Shown piece by piece: positions 1 to 7,997 of a stretch of 20,684 bases of DNA. Under the pieces are notes generated by a model. That model worked only from the letters and a program-made list of their open reading frames with translations, did no database searches and had not been told where the DNA came from. This DNA comes from Chloroflexota bacterium (GTDB lineage: Bacteria; Chloroflexota; Anaerolineae; Anaerolineales; UBA11858): the NCBI GenBank assembly GCA_003513015.1, contig DOTA01000541.1, forward strand, positions 3,400 through 24,083. The letters run 5' to 3'. Made by a program: the position numbers and the translations under genes. The first letter of the stretch is position 1. Each line of letters opens with the position of its first letter.

Positions 1-116
1 ACCGCCACGAGGCTGTCACCCTCGATCGCAACTGCGCCGGGTTCGAAAATCGTGAAATTTTCATCCATGGTTAGCACGATGGCATTGGTGAGTAGGGTAT
101 CAATGTTTTTTGTCAT
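1..116 (-). CDS. Amidohydrolase family protein, N-terminal fragment
   Basis: Only the first 38 codons lie in the window. The protein begins MTKNIDTLLTNAIVLTMDEN and continues into a segment reading EPGAVAIEGDSLVAV. This is the usual small beta-sandwich entry of cyclic amidohydrolases of the cytosine deaminase/MtaD/SsnA/TRZ-ATZ group: a 'NA..LTMD' strand followed by 'G.vaI.gd.i.aV'. The metal-binding HxH motif would come just beyond the edge, so the substrate cannot be assigned. The start ATG has an AAGGA ribosome binding site 7 nt upstream. It follows the cinA-like gene by 71 bp on the same strand and may be the last part of the same transcription unit. The 71-bp gap has no convincing promoter or terminator. 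Confidence 0.75.
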   Translation of the reverse strand, partial: MTKNIDTLLTNAIVLTMDENFTIFEPGAVAIEGDSLVA

Positions 117-187
117 AGTGCATCCTTTCGAGGGTGGAAAGCACAATCGCTGACCATAGACCGCAGTCAACCGTCAGCCGGTTACGC

Positions 188-1330
188 TTAGAGCTTTCGA
201 ATCAAATCCAGACTCAAATTTACGGCCCAGCGCGGAGCCATCAACGGCGGGCCGCCATAGGTGCGCGTGACCTGACGATCCTCTTCGGGCGTGATCAGAG
301 CGATATGCAAGGTTTGCTGTGTCTCGCCGGGAATCAGCACCACGGCCAGGGCCACATCGGCGCTTTTCGCTTCGCAAGCGGCCTGAGAAATCGAGAGCAA
401 TTCCTCCGGCGCGGGAGCACTGGTAAGCACCTCGCCGCCCACAAAGGGGCCGGGCGTACCGGCAAGCTGTCGGATCAACCGGCCGCCCAGGTTAGCCTCC
501 ACCACGGTTAAAGTCCAGCCACAGGCCGTGAGCGTATCCAGGGCAACGCCCTCCAGGGTGTCATCGTCGGCCCCATAAATCCAGGCGCGTAGCCGTTGGC
601 GGATTTGATCTTCGATTTTGCTGATGAGGGCATCCGCTTCGGTCTCAGTCTCGGCTTTGACGGTGATGCGCACATCCACTTGCCCGGCATGGGCAGCCAG
701 CCCCACCGTGGGATTTTGGAGTTGCTCCAAATCCCCAATGCGCTCGTCAATTTGAGATTCTCCAGCGCCCGAAGTGTGCAGCACGCGGGCTTTGATTACG
801 CCTGTAAGCTGGTAGCGCTCCCGTAGATAGGGCAGCACTTTGTGTTCCATCAAGTACTCCATCTCGCGCGGCACGCCTGGCAATGAAATAATCACCCCTT
901 TTGTACGCTCGCAGATGAAGGCTGGCGCGGTTCCCACTGAATTTTCAACAGGGGTAGCGCCCTGGGGGATGAAAGCCTGGCGTTTGTTGTTTTCGGTGGG
1001 TGTGCGCCCATAACGCTTGAAACGCTCCAAGATTTGCTCCCAAAGATCAGGGCGAAATTCGGTTTCAACGCCCAAGGCCAGGGCAACGGCTTCGCGGGTG
1101 GGGTCATCAATCGTAGGCCCTAACCCGCCCGTGGTGATGATGATCTCAGCGCGGCTCAAGCCCTCGCGAATGATTTCAGCGATGCGTTCGGGGTTGTCAC
1201 CGATGGTGGAAGTGCGGTATAGGTCAACACCTTCATCTCTCAGGGCGCGGGCAATATAACGGGTATTGGTATCTACCGTTTCGCCGAGCAATAGCTCGGT
1301 TCCAATTGTGATAATTTCAGCGCTAGGCAT
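188..1330 (-). CDS. cinA: CinA-like protein with degenerate C-terminal deamidase domain
   Basis: This 380-residue protein belongs to the competence/damage-inducible protein A family. CinA usually joins an N-terminal MoCF-biosynthesis-like (MoaB/MogA) domain, linked to ADP-ribose/NAD by-product hydrolysis, to a C-terminal PncC domain that deamidates nicotinamide mononucleotide. The N-terminal domain is intact: EIITIGTELLLGETVDTN at residues 5-22, TTGGLGPTIDDPTREA at 66-81 and SLPGVPREM at 149-157. The C-terminal domain (about 260-380) is recognisable but altered. The expected ESCTGG active-site motif reads EANLGG (278-283), so the catalytic Ser is Ala, and the later glycine-rich loops are not recognisable. 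The protein is also shorter than the usual 410-430 residues. The start ATG has AGGAG 9 nt upstream and lies 26 bp after the FAD enzyme. The first domain is probably active and the second probably not. Confidence 0.88.
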   Translation of the reverse strand: MPSAEIITIGTELLLGETVDTNTRYIARALRDEGVDLYRTSTIGDNPERIAEIIREGLSRAEIIITTGGLGPTIDDPTREAVALALGVETEFRPDLWEQILERFKRYGRTPTENNKRQAFIPQGATPVENSVGTAPAFICERTKGVIISLPGVPREMEYLMEHKVLPYLRERYQLTGVIKARVLHTSGAGESQIDERIGDLEQLQNPTVGLAAHAGQVDVRITVKAETETEADALISKIEDQIRQRLRAWIYGADDDTLEGVALDTLTACGWTLTVVEANLGGRLIRQLAGTPGPFVGGEVLTSAPAPEELLSISQAACEAKSADVALAVVLIPGETQQTLHIALITPEEDRQVTRTYGGPPLMAPRWAVNLSLDLIRKL

Positions 1331-1356
1331 AATTTAGTGCTCCTGTGCCAAGTGTT

Positions 1357-2511
1357 TCAAACAACATTATATTCGTGGAGCAATCTTCCTTCTTCGAAGC
1401 GGGCTAAATCAAGCATGGAAACATCCACGGTGCTGGATTTGCCATCCAGAATGATTTCGCTCATCAATAATCCCGAAACCGGCCCGTGCATGAAACCGTG
1501 TCCCGAAAAACCGGTAACGATGTAAAAACCTTCCAGCGGGGTTTTACCATAAATGGGGTGGGCGTCGGGCGTATTTTCGTATAACCCGGCCAGCCGGGAA
1601 CCCAAACCAGCTTGTTCGAGCATGGGCAGGCGCTCAATGGCGGCCTCCAAATGGGTCAACTCCCAAGCTTGGTCGATGGATTGATTGAACCCCGGTTTCT
1701 CATGGGGGTTCGACATCCCGGTGAGCAAACCCTGACCTTCGCGGTGAAAATATAGCGATTGGGTGAAGTCGATGACAAAGGGGAAGTCGGGCGGCAACTC
1801 GGGCAAGGCACTGGTGGTGAGCCACTGACGACGCAGGGGCGTGAGGGGGATGGGGAGTCCTGCCAACTCAGAGACGGCTCCGGCCCAGGGCCCCGCGGCA
1901 TTTACCACAATGGGGGCTGAGATGTTGCCGTGAGGCGTACTGACTCCGGTGATTTTGCCATCTTGGGAGTTGATTCCGCGCACATCCGCGTTGGAGTGAA
2001 TCCGTGCCCCCAGACGGTGGGCGGCGTTGATGTAGCCCATTACCACCCCGTTGGGATCAACCACACCATCTTTGGCATGGTTGGTACCGGCGATGACATT
2101 CTCCAGGTTCATCATGGGCAACCGCTTGCGAATTTCAGAGCCATCGAGCCATTCTGTGGCGACACCCAGGCTGTGTTGCAGGGCCACGTTGCGGCGAAAT
2201 TTTTCAATTTCCGTTTCTTGGGTGAGCAGGAACAAATAACCCAATTTGTGATATTCAATGGGCTGGCCGAGTTCATCCTCGAAGCGCTCCAGCATGGGCA
2301 GGCTGGCTTGTGACAGGCGGATATTAACTTCGGTAGAGAACTGGTAGCGCACGCCGCCGGCACACCGGCCAGTGGCCCCCGTACCGAAAAAATCTTCTTT
2401 TTCTAGTAGCAGAATATCTTTGACGCCGCGGGCGGCCAGGTGGTAGGCGGTGCTGGCGCCCATCACGCCACCGCCGATGATGATGATGGAGGCTGTTTTA
2501 GGGAGAGACAC
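1357..2511 (-). CDS. FAD-dependent amino-acid oxidoreductase (DAO/sarcosine oxidase beta-like)
   Basis: This is a 384-residue flavoenzyme of the D-amino-acid oxidase superfamily, which oxidises the C-N bond of amino, N-methyl-amino or imino acids. The dinucleotide-binding GGGVMG motif is at residues 13-18, after a hydrophobic beta strand, and is followed by the acidic end of the second strand (LLLEKEDF). A GTGATGRCAGGVR segment near 43-55 corresponds to the FAD pyrophosphate contact of the sarcosine oxidase beta/glycine oxidase group. The C terminus carries the conserved GFSGHGFMHGPVSG, which closes over the flavin. The start is GTG, with AAGGA about 8 nt upstream. It lies 109 bp downstream of the cyclodeaminase-like gene on the same strand; that gap contains no clear terminator. 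Pairing with that gene and the amino-acid importer suggests amino- or imino-acid catabolism. Exact substrate and electron acceptor are unknown. Confidence 0.88.
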   Translation of the reverse strand: MSLPKTASIIIIGGGVMGASTAYHLAARGVKDILLLEKEDFFGTGATGRCAGGVRYQFSTEVNIRLSQASLPMLERFEDELGQPIEYHKLGYLFLLTQETEIEKFRRNVALQHSLGVATEWLDGSEIRKRLPMMNLENVIAGTNHAKDGVVDPNGVVMGYINAAHRLGARIHSNADVRGINSQDGKITGVSTPHGNISAPIVVNAAGPWAGAVSELAGLPIPLTPLRRQWLTTSALPELPPDFPFVIDFTQSLYFHREGQGLLTGMSNPHEKPGFNQSIDQAWELTHLEAAIERLPMLEQAGLGSRLAGLYENTPDAHPIYGKTPLEGFYIVTGFSGHGFMHGPVSGLLMSEIILDGKSSTVDVSMLDLARFEEGRLLHEYNVV

Positions 2512-2620
2512 GTTCTTTTCCTTTTTCGGTTGAAGTTTGATGTATCAGGTTTTCGAGTGTCAAGTGTCAGGTGGGGAGGTTTTACTACTCACCGTTCACC
2601 ATCCATAAAGCACTGTTTTT

Positions 2621-3607
2621 TTACCAGTCTACGACTTGGCCGCAGCCCAGTTCAATGGCGTTTTGTAGCGCCAATTGAGCGGCGATGGCATCCTGTACGG
2701 CCACGCCCACGGACTTAAAAAATGTAATCTGTTCTGATGAGGTGCGTCCCGGGCGCTGGCCGAGGATAACTTCACCGAGTTCGGCCATTTCTTCGGGGTA
2801 AAGTAATCCGCGTTGGATGGCGGCCACGGTTTCGCCAGATTCGGCCAGCACGGCCTCGCGCGAATCTACAAAGGCGCAGGCGCGCCGGTAGATTTCGGGC
2901 GGATTTTCAAGCATATCTAGGGTGTAAGAACCCACACCGTTGATGTGTGTGCCGGGACGCACGGCTTCTGAGGGGTAAACGGGTTCTTTGGAAGTGGTGG
3001 CGGTGCAGATGATATCTGCCAGGCTGGCGGCCTCCGCGGGATCCGGGGCCACGCGTAAATCCGAGCAGATTTTCCCCTTTCCGGCCAGATCTGCTACGAG
3101 GGTTTGGGCTTTTTGGGGCTCGAGATCAAATATCCAGGCAGTTTCGATATCTCTCACGGTGCAAATGGCTTCTAACTGGGTGCGGGCTTGTGCGCCTGCG
3201 CCAAAGATGGCCGCGGTTTTGGCATCAGGCCGGGCGAGCAGGTCAGTAGCTGCACCGGAAGCAGCGCCCGTACGGATGGCGGTTAGGGTTCCACCTTCGA
3301 GCAGGGCTAGTGGGAGGCCGCTGTGGGCTTCGAGCACCAGCACGGCAGCGTGGATGAAGGGCAGACCCTTTGCGAGGTTACCCGGGAAAAGGGAAACGAT
3401 TTTGACCGCCAGGGCCTCGCTTTGTGCGGTTTTGACATAAGCCGGCATGAAGAGGCTGGTGCCGTTGTGCGGCGGGATGGCCAGGCGGCTACGCAAGGGA
3501 ATTTCGGCCTGCCCGTTGGAGAGGGCTGCGTAGGCTTGTTGGGTGGCGGTGATGACAGTGGCCATGGGCAGGGTGGTGCGAACGTCAGCGGCATTTAGAA
3601 TAAGCAT
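2621..3607 (-). CDS. Ornithine cyclodeaminase/mu-crystallin family reductase
   Basis: This 328-residue protein matches the family's usual length. Visible features are a conserved Lys in ALAVKIVSLFPGN (K69), the TAIRTGAASGAATDLLA segment (109-125) that precedes the Rossmann domain, the nucleotide-binding GAGAQA (136-141), and GTHINGVGSYT (219-229). True ornithine cyclodeaminases carry an acidic 'GGDCPGKT' stretch at the last position. The GSYT form here is more like alanine dehydrogenases, ketimine reductases and pyrroline-2-carboxylate reductases of the same family. An NAD(P)H-dependent imino-acid reductase or alanine dehydrogenase is therefore more likely than a cyclodeaminase. AAGGAG lies 6 nt before the ATG. 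It is separated from livF by a Rho-independent terminator but has a possible promoter inside that terminator's loop. Family assignment is firm; substrate is open. Confidence 0.87.
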   Translation of the reverse strand: MLILNAADVRTTLPMATVITATQQAYAALSNGQAEIPLRSRLAIPPHNGTSLFMPAYVKTAQSEALAVKIVSLFPGNLAKGLPFIHAAVLVLEAHSGLPLALLEGGTLTAIRTGAASGAATDLLARPDAKTAAIFGAGAQARTQLEAICTVRDIETAWIFDLEPQKAQTLVADLAGKGKICSDLRVAPDPAEAASLADIICTATTSKEPVYPSEAVRPGTHINGVGSYTLDMLENPPEIYRRACAFVDSREAVLAESGETVAAIQRGLLYPEEMAELGEVILGQRPGRTSSEQITFFKSVGVAVQDAIAAQLALQNAIELGCGQVVDW

Positions 3608-3621
3608 AAGTTGCTCCTTGC

Positions 3622-3667
3622 GAAAAAAAGAGCGCAGTAAGGTGTAATTCTACCACCGCTGCGCTCT
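3622..3667 (-). terminator. Rho-independent terminator after livF
   Basis: Read on the minus strand, AGAGCGCAG (3667-3659) pairs perfectly with CTGCGCTCT (3637-3629), and an inner GGTG/CACC stem can stack on it. The 3' arm runs straight into a run of seven T (3629-3623). This is a classic intrinsic terminator 20 bp after the livF stop. Its T-run ends only 15 nt before the ATG of the cyclodeaminase-like gene, right next to that gene's ribosome binding site. Confidence 0.85.
3647..3655 (-). promoter_or_regulatory. Possible extended -10 promoter inside the terminator loop
   Basis: The minus strand reads TGGTAGAAT, which fits the extended -10 pattern TGN-TATAAT with one mismatch in the hexamer. 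No -35 is seen 16-18 nt upstream. Initiation would fall near 3640, just before the 3' arm of the terminator stem, so a transcript from here would lack the 5' arm and could not form the hairpin. It would carry a leader of about 33 nt with the AAGGAG site of the cyclodeaminase-like gene. Confidence 0.4.
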
Positions 3668-3687
3668 GGGTTTTGGGGTTGGTTGGG

Positions 3688-4401
3688 TTAGTCGATGCCG
3701 AGGTAGGCTTTTTGCACCATCTCATTATTTTGCAAGTTGATGGCGGTATCACTGAGCACGATTTCGCCGGTTTGGAGCACATACCCGCGGTTGGCGACAC
3801 CCAGAGCCATGGTGGCGTTTTGTTCGACCAAAAGGATGGTGGTGCCTTCTTCGTTGATTTGTTTGACGGTATCGAAGATACCTTCGACCAGGATGGGGGC
3901 TAATCCCATGGATGGTTCATCCATCAGCAGCATGCGGGGGCGAGCCATAAGGGCGCGGCCCGTTGCGAGCATTTGTTGTTCACCCCCGGAGAGGGTGCCG
4001 GAAACCTGATTGCGGCGTTCAGCCATGCGTGGGAAGAGGCTGTAGACCCAATCCAGATCTTTTTGAATGCCAGCTTTGTCTTTGCGGGAGTAGGCACCCA
4101 TGTCCAGGTTTTCAGCAACCGTCAAACGGGAAAAAACGCCGCGGCCTTCAGGAACCATGGCGATCCCTTTGTAAACCAGATCGTGCGCAGCGATGTTAGA
4201 GATGACTTCGCCTTCGAGCACAACGCTTCCCTGGCGGGGCTTGAGCAACCCGCTAATGGTGCGCAAGGTAGTGGTTTTTCCTGCGCCATTGGCGCCGATG
4301 AGGGTGACGATTTCGCCCTGTTCGACGGTAAGTGAGATGCCTTTGAGGGCGTGAATATTGCCGTAATAAGTGTGAATATCGTTAACTTCTAGCATTGCCA
4401 T
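3688..4401 (-). CDS. livF: Branched-chain amino acid ABC transporter ATPase LivF
   Basis: This 237-residue cytoplasmic ATPase is one of the two nucleotide-binding subunits that power a Liv (HAAT family) importer. It shows Walker A GANGAGKT (36-43), the LivF-typical VPEGRGVF (83-90), signature LSGGEQQ (137-143), Walker B LLMDE (158-162) and the family-specific VEQN in place of the switch histidine. Full length matches E. coli LivF. The ATG has GGGAG 8 nt upstream and follows the livG stop by 15 bp, so the two are translated from one transcript. An intrinsic terminator directly follows. Substrate specificity is set by the receptor gene, not here. Confidence 0.96.
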   Translation of the reverse strand: MAMLEVNDIHTYYGNIHALKGISLTVEQGEIVTLIGANGAGKTTTLRTISGLLKPRQGSVVLEGEVISNIAAHDLVYKGIAMVPEGRGVFSRLTVAENLDMGAYSRKDKAGIQKDLDWVYSLFPRMAERRNQVSGTLSGGEQQMLATGRALMARPRMLLMDEPSMGLAPILVEGIFDTVKQINEEGTTILLVEQNATMALGVANRGYVLQTGEIVLSDTAINLQNNEMVQKAYLGID

Positions 4402-4416
4402 AGGTTTTTCTCCCTG

Positions 4417-5214
4417 CTAAGCAGTGGCTCCCTGGAGCTCGAGGCCCGCCGCAGCGCCGCGGCCCAGATAAGCCTCGATGACGCGCGGGTTTCGCTGGAT
4501 TTCTATGGGGTTTCCTTCAGCGATTTTGGTGCCAAAATCCATCACGGAAATTTGTTCGCTGATGTCCATAACCACACGCATATCATGCTCGATGAGCAGA
4601 ATAGTGATGCCCAGTTCGTCGCGCAAATTGCGAATGAAATCGGTGAGTTCGGCGCTTTCATGCGGGTTCATGCCAGCGGTGGGTTCATCGAGCAAGAGCA
4701 ATTTGGGTTTGCTGGCCAGGGCGCGGGCAATCTCCAAACGCCGTTGAGCACCGTAAGGCAAATTGCGGGAAAGCTGATCTCCGAGGCCGTGCAACCCGAC
4801 AAAGTTCAACAACCGGGTGGCTTCTTCGCTAGCACGAGCTTCTTCTTCTTTGATACGGCGAGTATGCACAATGGCTTCGACCCAATAAGTGTGATAATGC
4901 GGGGTGTAGCCCACCAAGATATTTTCGATGGCGGTCATCGCTGGGAAAAGGCGAATGTTTTGGTAGGTGCGCGCAATACCTTTGCGGGTAATTTTGTCGG
5001 TTGAAAGGCCGTTGACGCGTTCGCCATCGAAGATAATCTCGCCATCATCAATTTGATAAAATCCAGTGATGCAATTGAAGAAGGTGGTTTTCCCAGCTCC
5101 ATTGGGGCCAATGATGCTGGCGATTTTTTGCTTGGGCAGATCAAAGTCGAATTTGTTGACTGCGACCAAGCCGCCAAAGTTTTTTGTAACTGCGTTCGTT
5201 GATAAAAGGCTCAT
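4417..5214 (-). CDS. livG: Branched-chain amino acid ABC transporter ATPase LivG
   Basis: This 265-residue ATPase subunit partners LivF. Walker A GPNGAGKT is at 36-43, the Q-loop Gln at 85, a LivG-type signature LPYGAQRRLEIARAL from 152, Walker B LLLLDEP at 172-178 and the switch His at 210. The C terminus GNPIEIQRNPRVIEAYLG is characteristic of LivG. I chose the ATG at 5214, which gives MSLLSTNAVTKNFGGL. An open frame continues upstream to 5460, but that stretch overlaps livM and reads as Arg/Pro-rich non-family sequence. AGAGGG lies 7 nt upstream, inside the livM 3' end, and only 2 bp separate the livM stop from this start, so translational coupling is likely. Confidence 0.95.
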   Translation of the reverse strand: MSLLSTNAVTKNFGGLVAVNKFDFDLPKQKIASIIGPNGAGKTTFFNCITGFYQIDDGEIIFDGERVNGLSTDKITRKGIARTYQNIRLFPAMTAIENILVGYTPHYHTYWVEAIVHTRRIKEEEARASEEATRLLNFVGLHGLGDQLSRNLPYGAQRRLEIARALASKPKLLLLDEPTAGMNPHESAELTDFIRNLRDELGITILLIEHDMRVVMDISEQISVMDFGTKIAEGNPIEIQRNPRVIEAYLGRGAAAGLELQGATA

Positions 5215-5216
5215 GA

Positions 5217-6905
5217 TTATCCCTCTTCTTGAACAACGGTGGGGTCGTTTTGTTCTTTGAATGCGAGTAACTCTCGTTTTCGAACCGGAGAAGGCCAGAA
5301 ACCTTCTGGTTTGGAGAGCATCATTACGATCAACAAAGCGCCGTACATCAACATACGATATTCCGCAAATTCGCGCAGGAGTTCCGGTAAGCCTACCAGG
5401 ATCAGGGCACCCACCACCACGCCGGGCAAGCTGCCCATGCCGCCAACGATGATCAGGCATAACACGTTGATCGATACCAGCAGGTTGAAACTGTGTGGGA
5501 AGATCGAAGTTAATTTACTGGCGAAGATGGCTCCCGAAAGCCCCGAAAAGCCTGCGCCAATGCCGAAGGCCAATAGCTTGGTGGCAACCAGATTGATGCC
5601 CATGGCTTCGGCCACATCTTCATCTTCCCGAAGGGCCATCCATTGGCGTCCCAGACGGGATTCGCTCAAGCGCCAGGAGACAAAGGCAGCAATCAACACG
5701 CCTGTCAGAACCACATAATAGAATTGATCCGGTTTGATCAAATCGATCCCGAAGATGATTGGTTTATTGATTTGCAGGATGCCCTGTGCGCCACCGATAT
5801 AGGGTTTGAGCAAATCGGAGAGCGCCAGGATGCGGATGATTTCGCCAAATCCCAGAGTTACGATGGCGAGGTAGTCACCGCGCATGCGTAAGACCGGAAC
5901 ACCTAGAATGACTCCGGCTGTGACGGCCACCAGAACACAGATGGGGAGCGCTAACCAGAAGGAGATCCCCGCAACCCCTAAATCGCTGGTCGAAGTTAAA
6001 ATTGCCATGGTATAAGCGCCAAAGGCAAAAAAGGCCACATAGCCCAGATCCAAAAGCCCGGCGAAACCAACCACAATATTCAATCCGAAGCCCATCAAAA
6101 CGTAGATCAACACATTGTTCGTGACTTCGGAGAGGTAGGTGCCCAGCAGCAAAGGTAGGAACAGGAGAAAAACTACGCCAGCTCCCAGAGTGATTCTACG
6201 ATTGCGTTTTTGTTCTTGTGCAGATTTGGGGGTGAAGCGGGCTTTGACACTTTCTCCCTGGCGAGTCCACCACACTGTGAGTACAACAATCAGGATGAAG
6301 AGGATGATAGCGGTCACCACGTTAAGGGCTTTGCCATCGAAAAGAATTTTTACGAATCCAACGCCGAAGAAACTGCGCAAGCGCTCAGATAAATTTTCGG
6401 AGAATAGGCCGATCACTAACGTGTAGATGATGCCATTGGCGAGGGGTTTTTGAATGTGTTTGGGGAGCAGGTACATCCCAGCAGCCGCTAACCCCAAAAC
6501 AGTGGTAACCACCAGCAATACCAGACTCCCAATGATGGGATCGAGTGAAAAAGTCAGAATATCAACTAATGCGGGTGATACGTTGGGCAAAAATTGCCGT
6601 AAATCAAAATTTGACTCGAGGATAATCAGGATGATCAAAGGAATTGCGGCAAAAAAGCCGGTAATTGCCCCGAAAATCAAAGGAAGATTCTTTTTTTCTT
6701 TGGCAACTTTTTGGGCAGCCATAAACCCCAGGGCGATGGGCGGTGCGAAAAGGAATACCTGCCCCAACGAGATGATGCCAGCGATCAGTTCTCTTTTGGA
6801 GAATAATTCCACCATGCCAATGACGCTCAAGCTGAGAGATATTAGCCCGGCAATCAACCCAAGTTTGATGACTTCTTTTAGCATTTGTGAGGTCGTTTTT
6901 GTCAT
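5217..6905 (-). CDS. livM: Branched-chain amino acid ABC permease LivM with long N-terminal membrane extension
   Basis: This 562-residue permease forms the channel together with LivH. The family core starts around residue 260 with NNVLIYVLMGFGLNIVVGFAG and continues through DLGYVAFFAFGAYT, RMRGDYLAIVTLGFGEIIRI, the cytoplasmic coupling segment ESRLGRQWMALREDEDVAEAMGIN (which contacts the ATPase) and IIVGGMGSLPGVVVGA. LivM proteins usually have about 300-430 residues. Here residues 1-235 are extra: about six hydrophobic segments (roughly 12-34, 40-65, 74-96, 120-145, 155-168 and 196-213) followed by a basic, Gln/Lys/Arg-rich linker (220-238). The frame is open throughout and an AGAGG site precedes the ATG, so the extension looks genuine. 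It starts 11 bp after livH. Confidence 0.93.
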   Translation of the reverse strand: MTKTTSQMLKEVIKLGLIAGLISLSLSVIGMVELFSKRELIAGIISLGQVFLFAPPIALGFMAAQKVAKEKKNLPLIFGAITGFFAAIPLIILIILESNFDLRQFLPNVSPALVDILTFSLDPIIGSLVLLVVTTVLGLAAAGMYLLPKHIQKPLANGIIYTLVIGLFSENLSERLRSFFGVGFVKILFDGKALNVVTAIILFILIVVLTVWWTRQGESVKARFTPKSAQEQKRNRRITLGAGVVFLLFLPLLLGTYLSEVTNNVLIYVLMGFGLNIVVGFAGLLDLGYVAFFAFGAYTMAILTSTSDLGVAGISFWLALPICVLVAVTAGVILGVPVLRMRGDYLAIVTLGFGEIIRILALSDLLKPYIGGAQGILQINKPIIFGIDLIKPDQFYYVVLTGVLIAAFVSWRLSESRLGRQWMALREDEDVAEAMGINLVATKLLAFGIGAGFSGLSGAIFASKLTSIFPHSFNLLVSINVLCLIIVGGMGSLPGVVVGALILVGLPELLREFAEYRMLMYGALLIVMMLSKPEGFWPSPVRKRELLAFKEQNDPTVVQEEG

Positions 6906-6916
6906 GGGATTTACCT

Positions 6917-7978
6917 CTACGCTTTCTTCTCAGACAATCGTTCGCCGACAATGCCTTGAGGACGGAAGATCAGCACTAAAACCAGCATGGTGAAGGCGAT
7001 TACATCTTTGAGTTGATGAGCAGCAGGAATATGCAAACCTTCGAGGAACAGGCTAGGCCCCACAGATTCGAAAATTCCAAGGAGTAGGCCACCGATCGCG
7101 GCTCCGGGAATACTCCCAATACCACCTAAAACCGCGGCAGTGAAGGCCTTCAAGCCGGGGAAAAATCCCATAAAATAGTGTACCTGCCGGAAAACCACAG
7201 TGTACAGAACGGCGGCTACACCTGCCATGGCAGCGCCGGTGGCAAAAGTGATGGTTATCGTACGATCGACATCGATTCCCATTAGAGCGGCAACATCCTT
7301 ATCCTCTGCGACGGCACGGATGGCCTTACCCGTTTTTGTTCGCATAATGAAAAGTTGTAAACCAATGAGCATGACGATGGTAACGATAATCACTAATAAT
7401 CGGGATTTCAGGATTTCTAACCCAAATAGTGAGAGGCTGCCCTTGAGGGCAGCAAATTCTGGGAAGGAAATTACTTGTGAACCAAAGAGACCGCGAAAGA
7501 AATATTGCCAAAAGAACGATGCGCCGATTGCTGTAATTAGGGGGACCAAACGAGGGGCTTTCCGCAATGGTTTATATGCGATTCGCTCGGTAAGAACTGC
7601 GATGCTCATTGAGGTAGACATCGCCACGATCATAATCAACAGTAAACTGATCAGGGGCTGTCGATCAAAAAATCCAGTTTCGTTCAATGGAATCGCAATA
7701 AAAACGGTTGAAGTCATGGCACCAACCATGAAAAACTCACCGTGGGCGAAGTTGATCATGAAGAGCACACCATAGACCAGCGTATACCCAATGGCGATCA
7801 GGGCATACATGCTGCCTTGAGCGATCCCTAAAACAACGAAATTTGCATAATCGGAAGGGCCGTATTTCGGGTTTTGTAACCCTTTGATGGTTCCCCAAAT
7901 AAATAAAAAGAGAATTCCAAGTCCCATCGCCCAAAGAACGATGTCGATGAAATTAACATTTTGAAAGCGTCTGCGCAT
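6917..7978 (-). CDS. livH: Branched-chain amino acid ABC permease LivH
   Basis: This 353-residue inner-membrane permease is recognised by NFVVLGIAQGSMYALIAIGYTLVYGVLFMINFAHGE, the GKAIRAVAEDKDVAALMGID coupling loop for the ATPase, and the glycine-rich KAFTAAVLGGIGSIPGAAIGG. E. coli LivH has about 308 residues. The surplus here is mostly one additional N-terminal hydrophobic helix (about residues 12-32) and a short linker before the family core at about 46. GGGAG lies 7 nt before the ATG. A strong inverted repeat lies in the 104-bp gap between the receptor gene and this gene, which may set the ratio of receptor to permease. Confidence 0.94.
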   Translation of the reverse strand: MRRRFQNVNFIDIVLWAMGLGILFLFIWGTIKGLQNPKYGPSDYANFVVLGIAQGSMYALIAIGYTLVYGVLFMINFAHGEFFMVGAMTSTVFIAIPLNETGFFDRQPLISLLLIMIVAMSTSMSIAVLTERIAYKPLRKAPRLVPLITAIGASFFWQYFFRGLFGSQVISFPEFAALKGSLSLFGLEILKSRLLVIIVTIVMLIGLQLFIMRTKTGKAIRAVAEDKDVAALMGIDVDRTITITFATGAAMAGVAAVLYTVVFRQVHYFMGFFPGLKAFTAAVLGGIGSIPGAAIGGLLLGIFESVGPSLFLEGLHIPAAHQLKDVIAFTMLVLVLIFRPQGIVGERLSEKKA

Positions 7979-7997
7979 AATGAATCTCCCGAATAAA

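Noticed and set aside
134-511. 125-codon plus-strand frame at the left end
   Set aside because: It overlaps the CinA-like gene antisense and reads as low-similarity Arg/His/Gln-rich sequence. It is a shadow frame.
2553-2572. Short direct repeat AGTGTCA AGTGTCA between the cyclodeaminase-like and FAD genes
   Set aside because: Two 7-bp copies are too little to call an operator. The nearby TTGACA has no -10 at 16-18 bp.
5215-5460. Upstream extension of livG to an ATG at 5460
   Set aside because: The added 82 residues overlap the livM coding end, are Arg/Pro-rich and lack family similarity. The ATG at 5214 has a good ribosome binding site and the expected LivG start.
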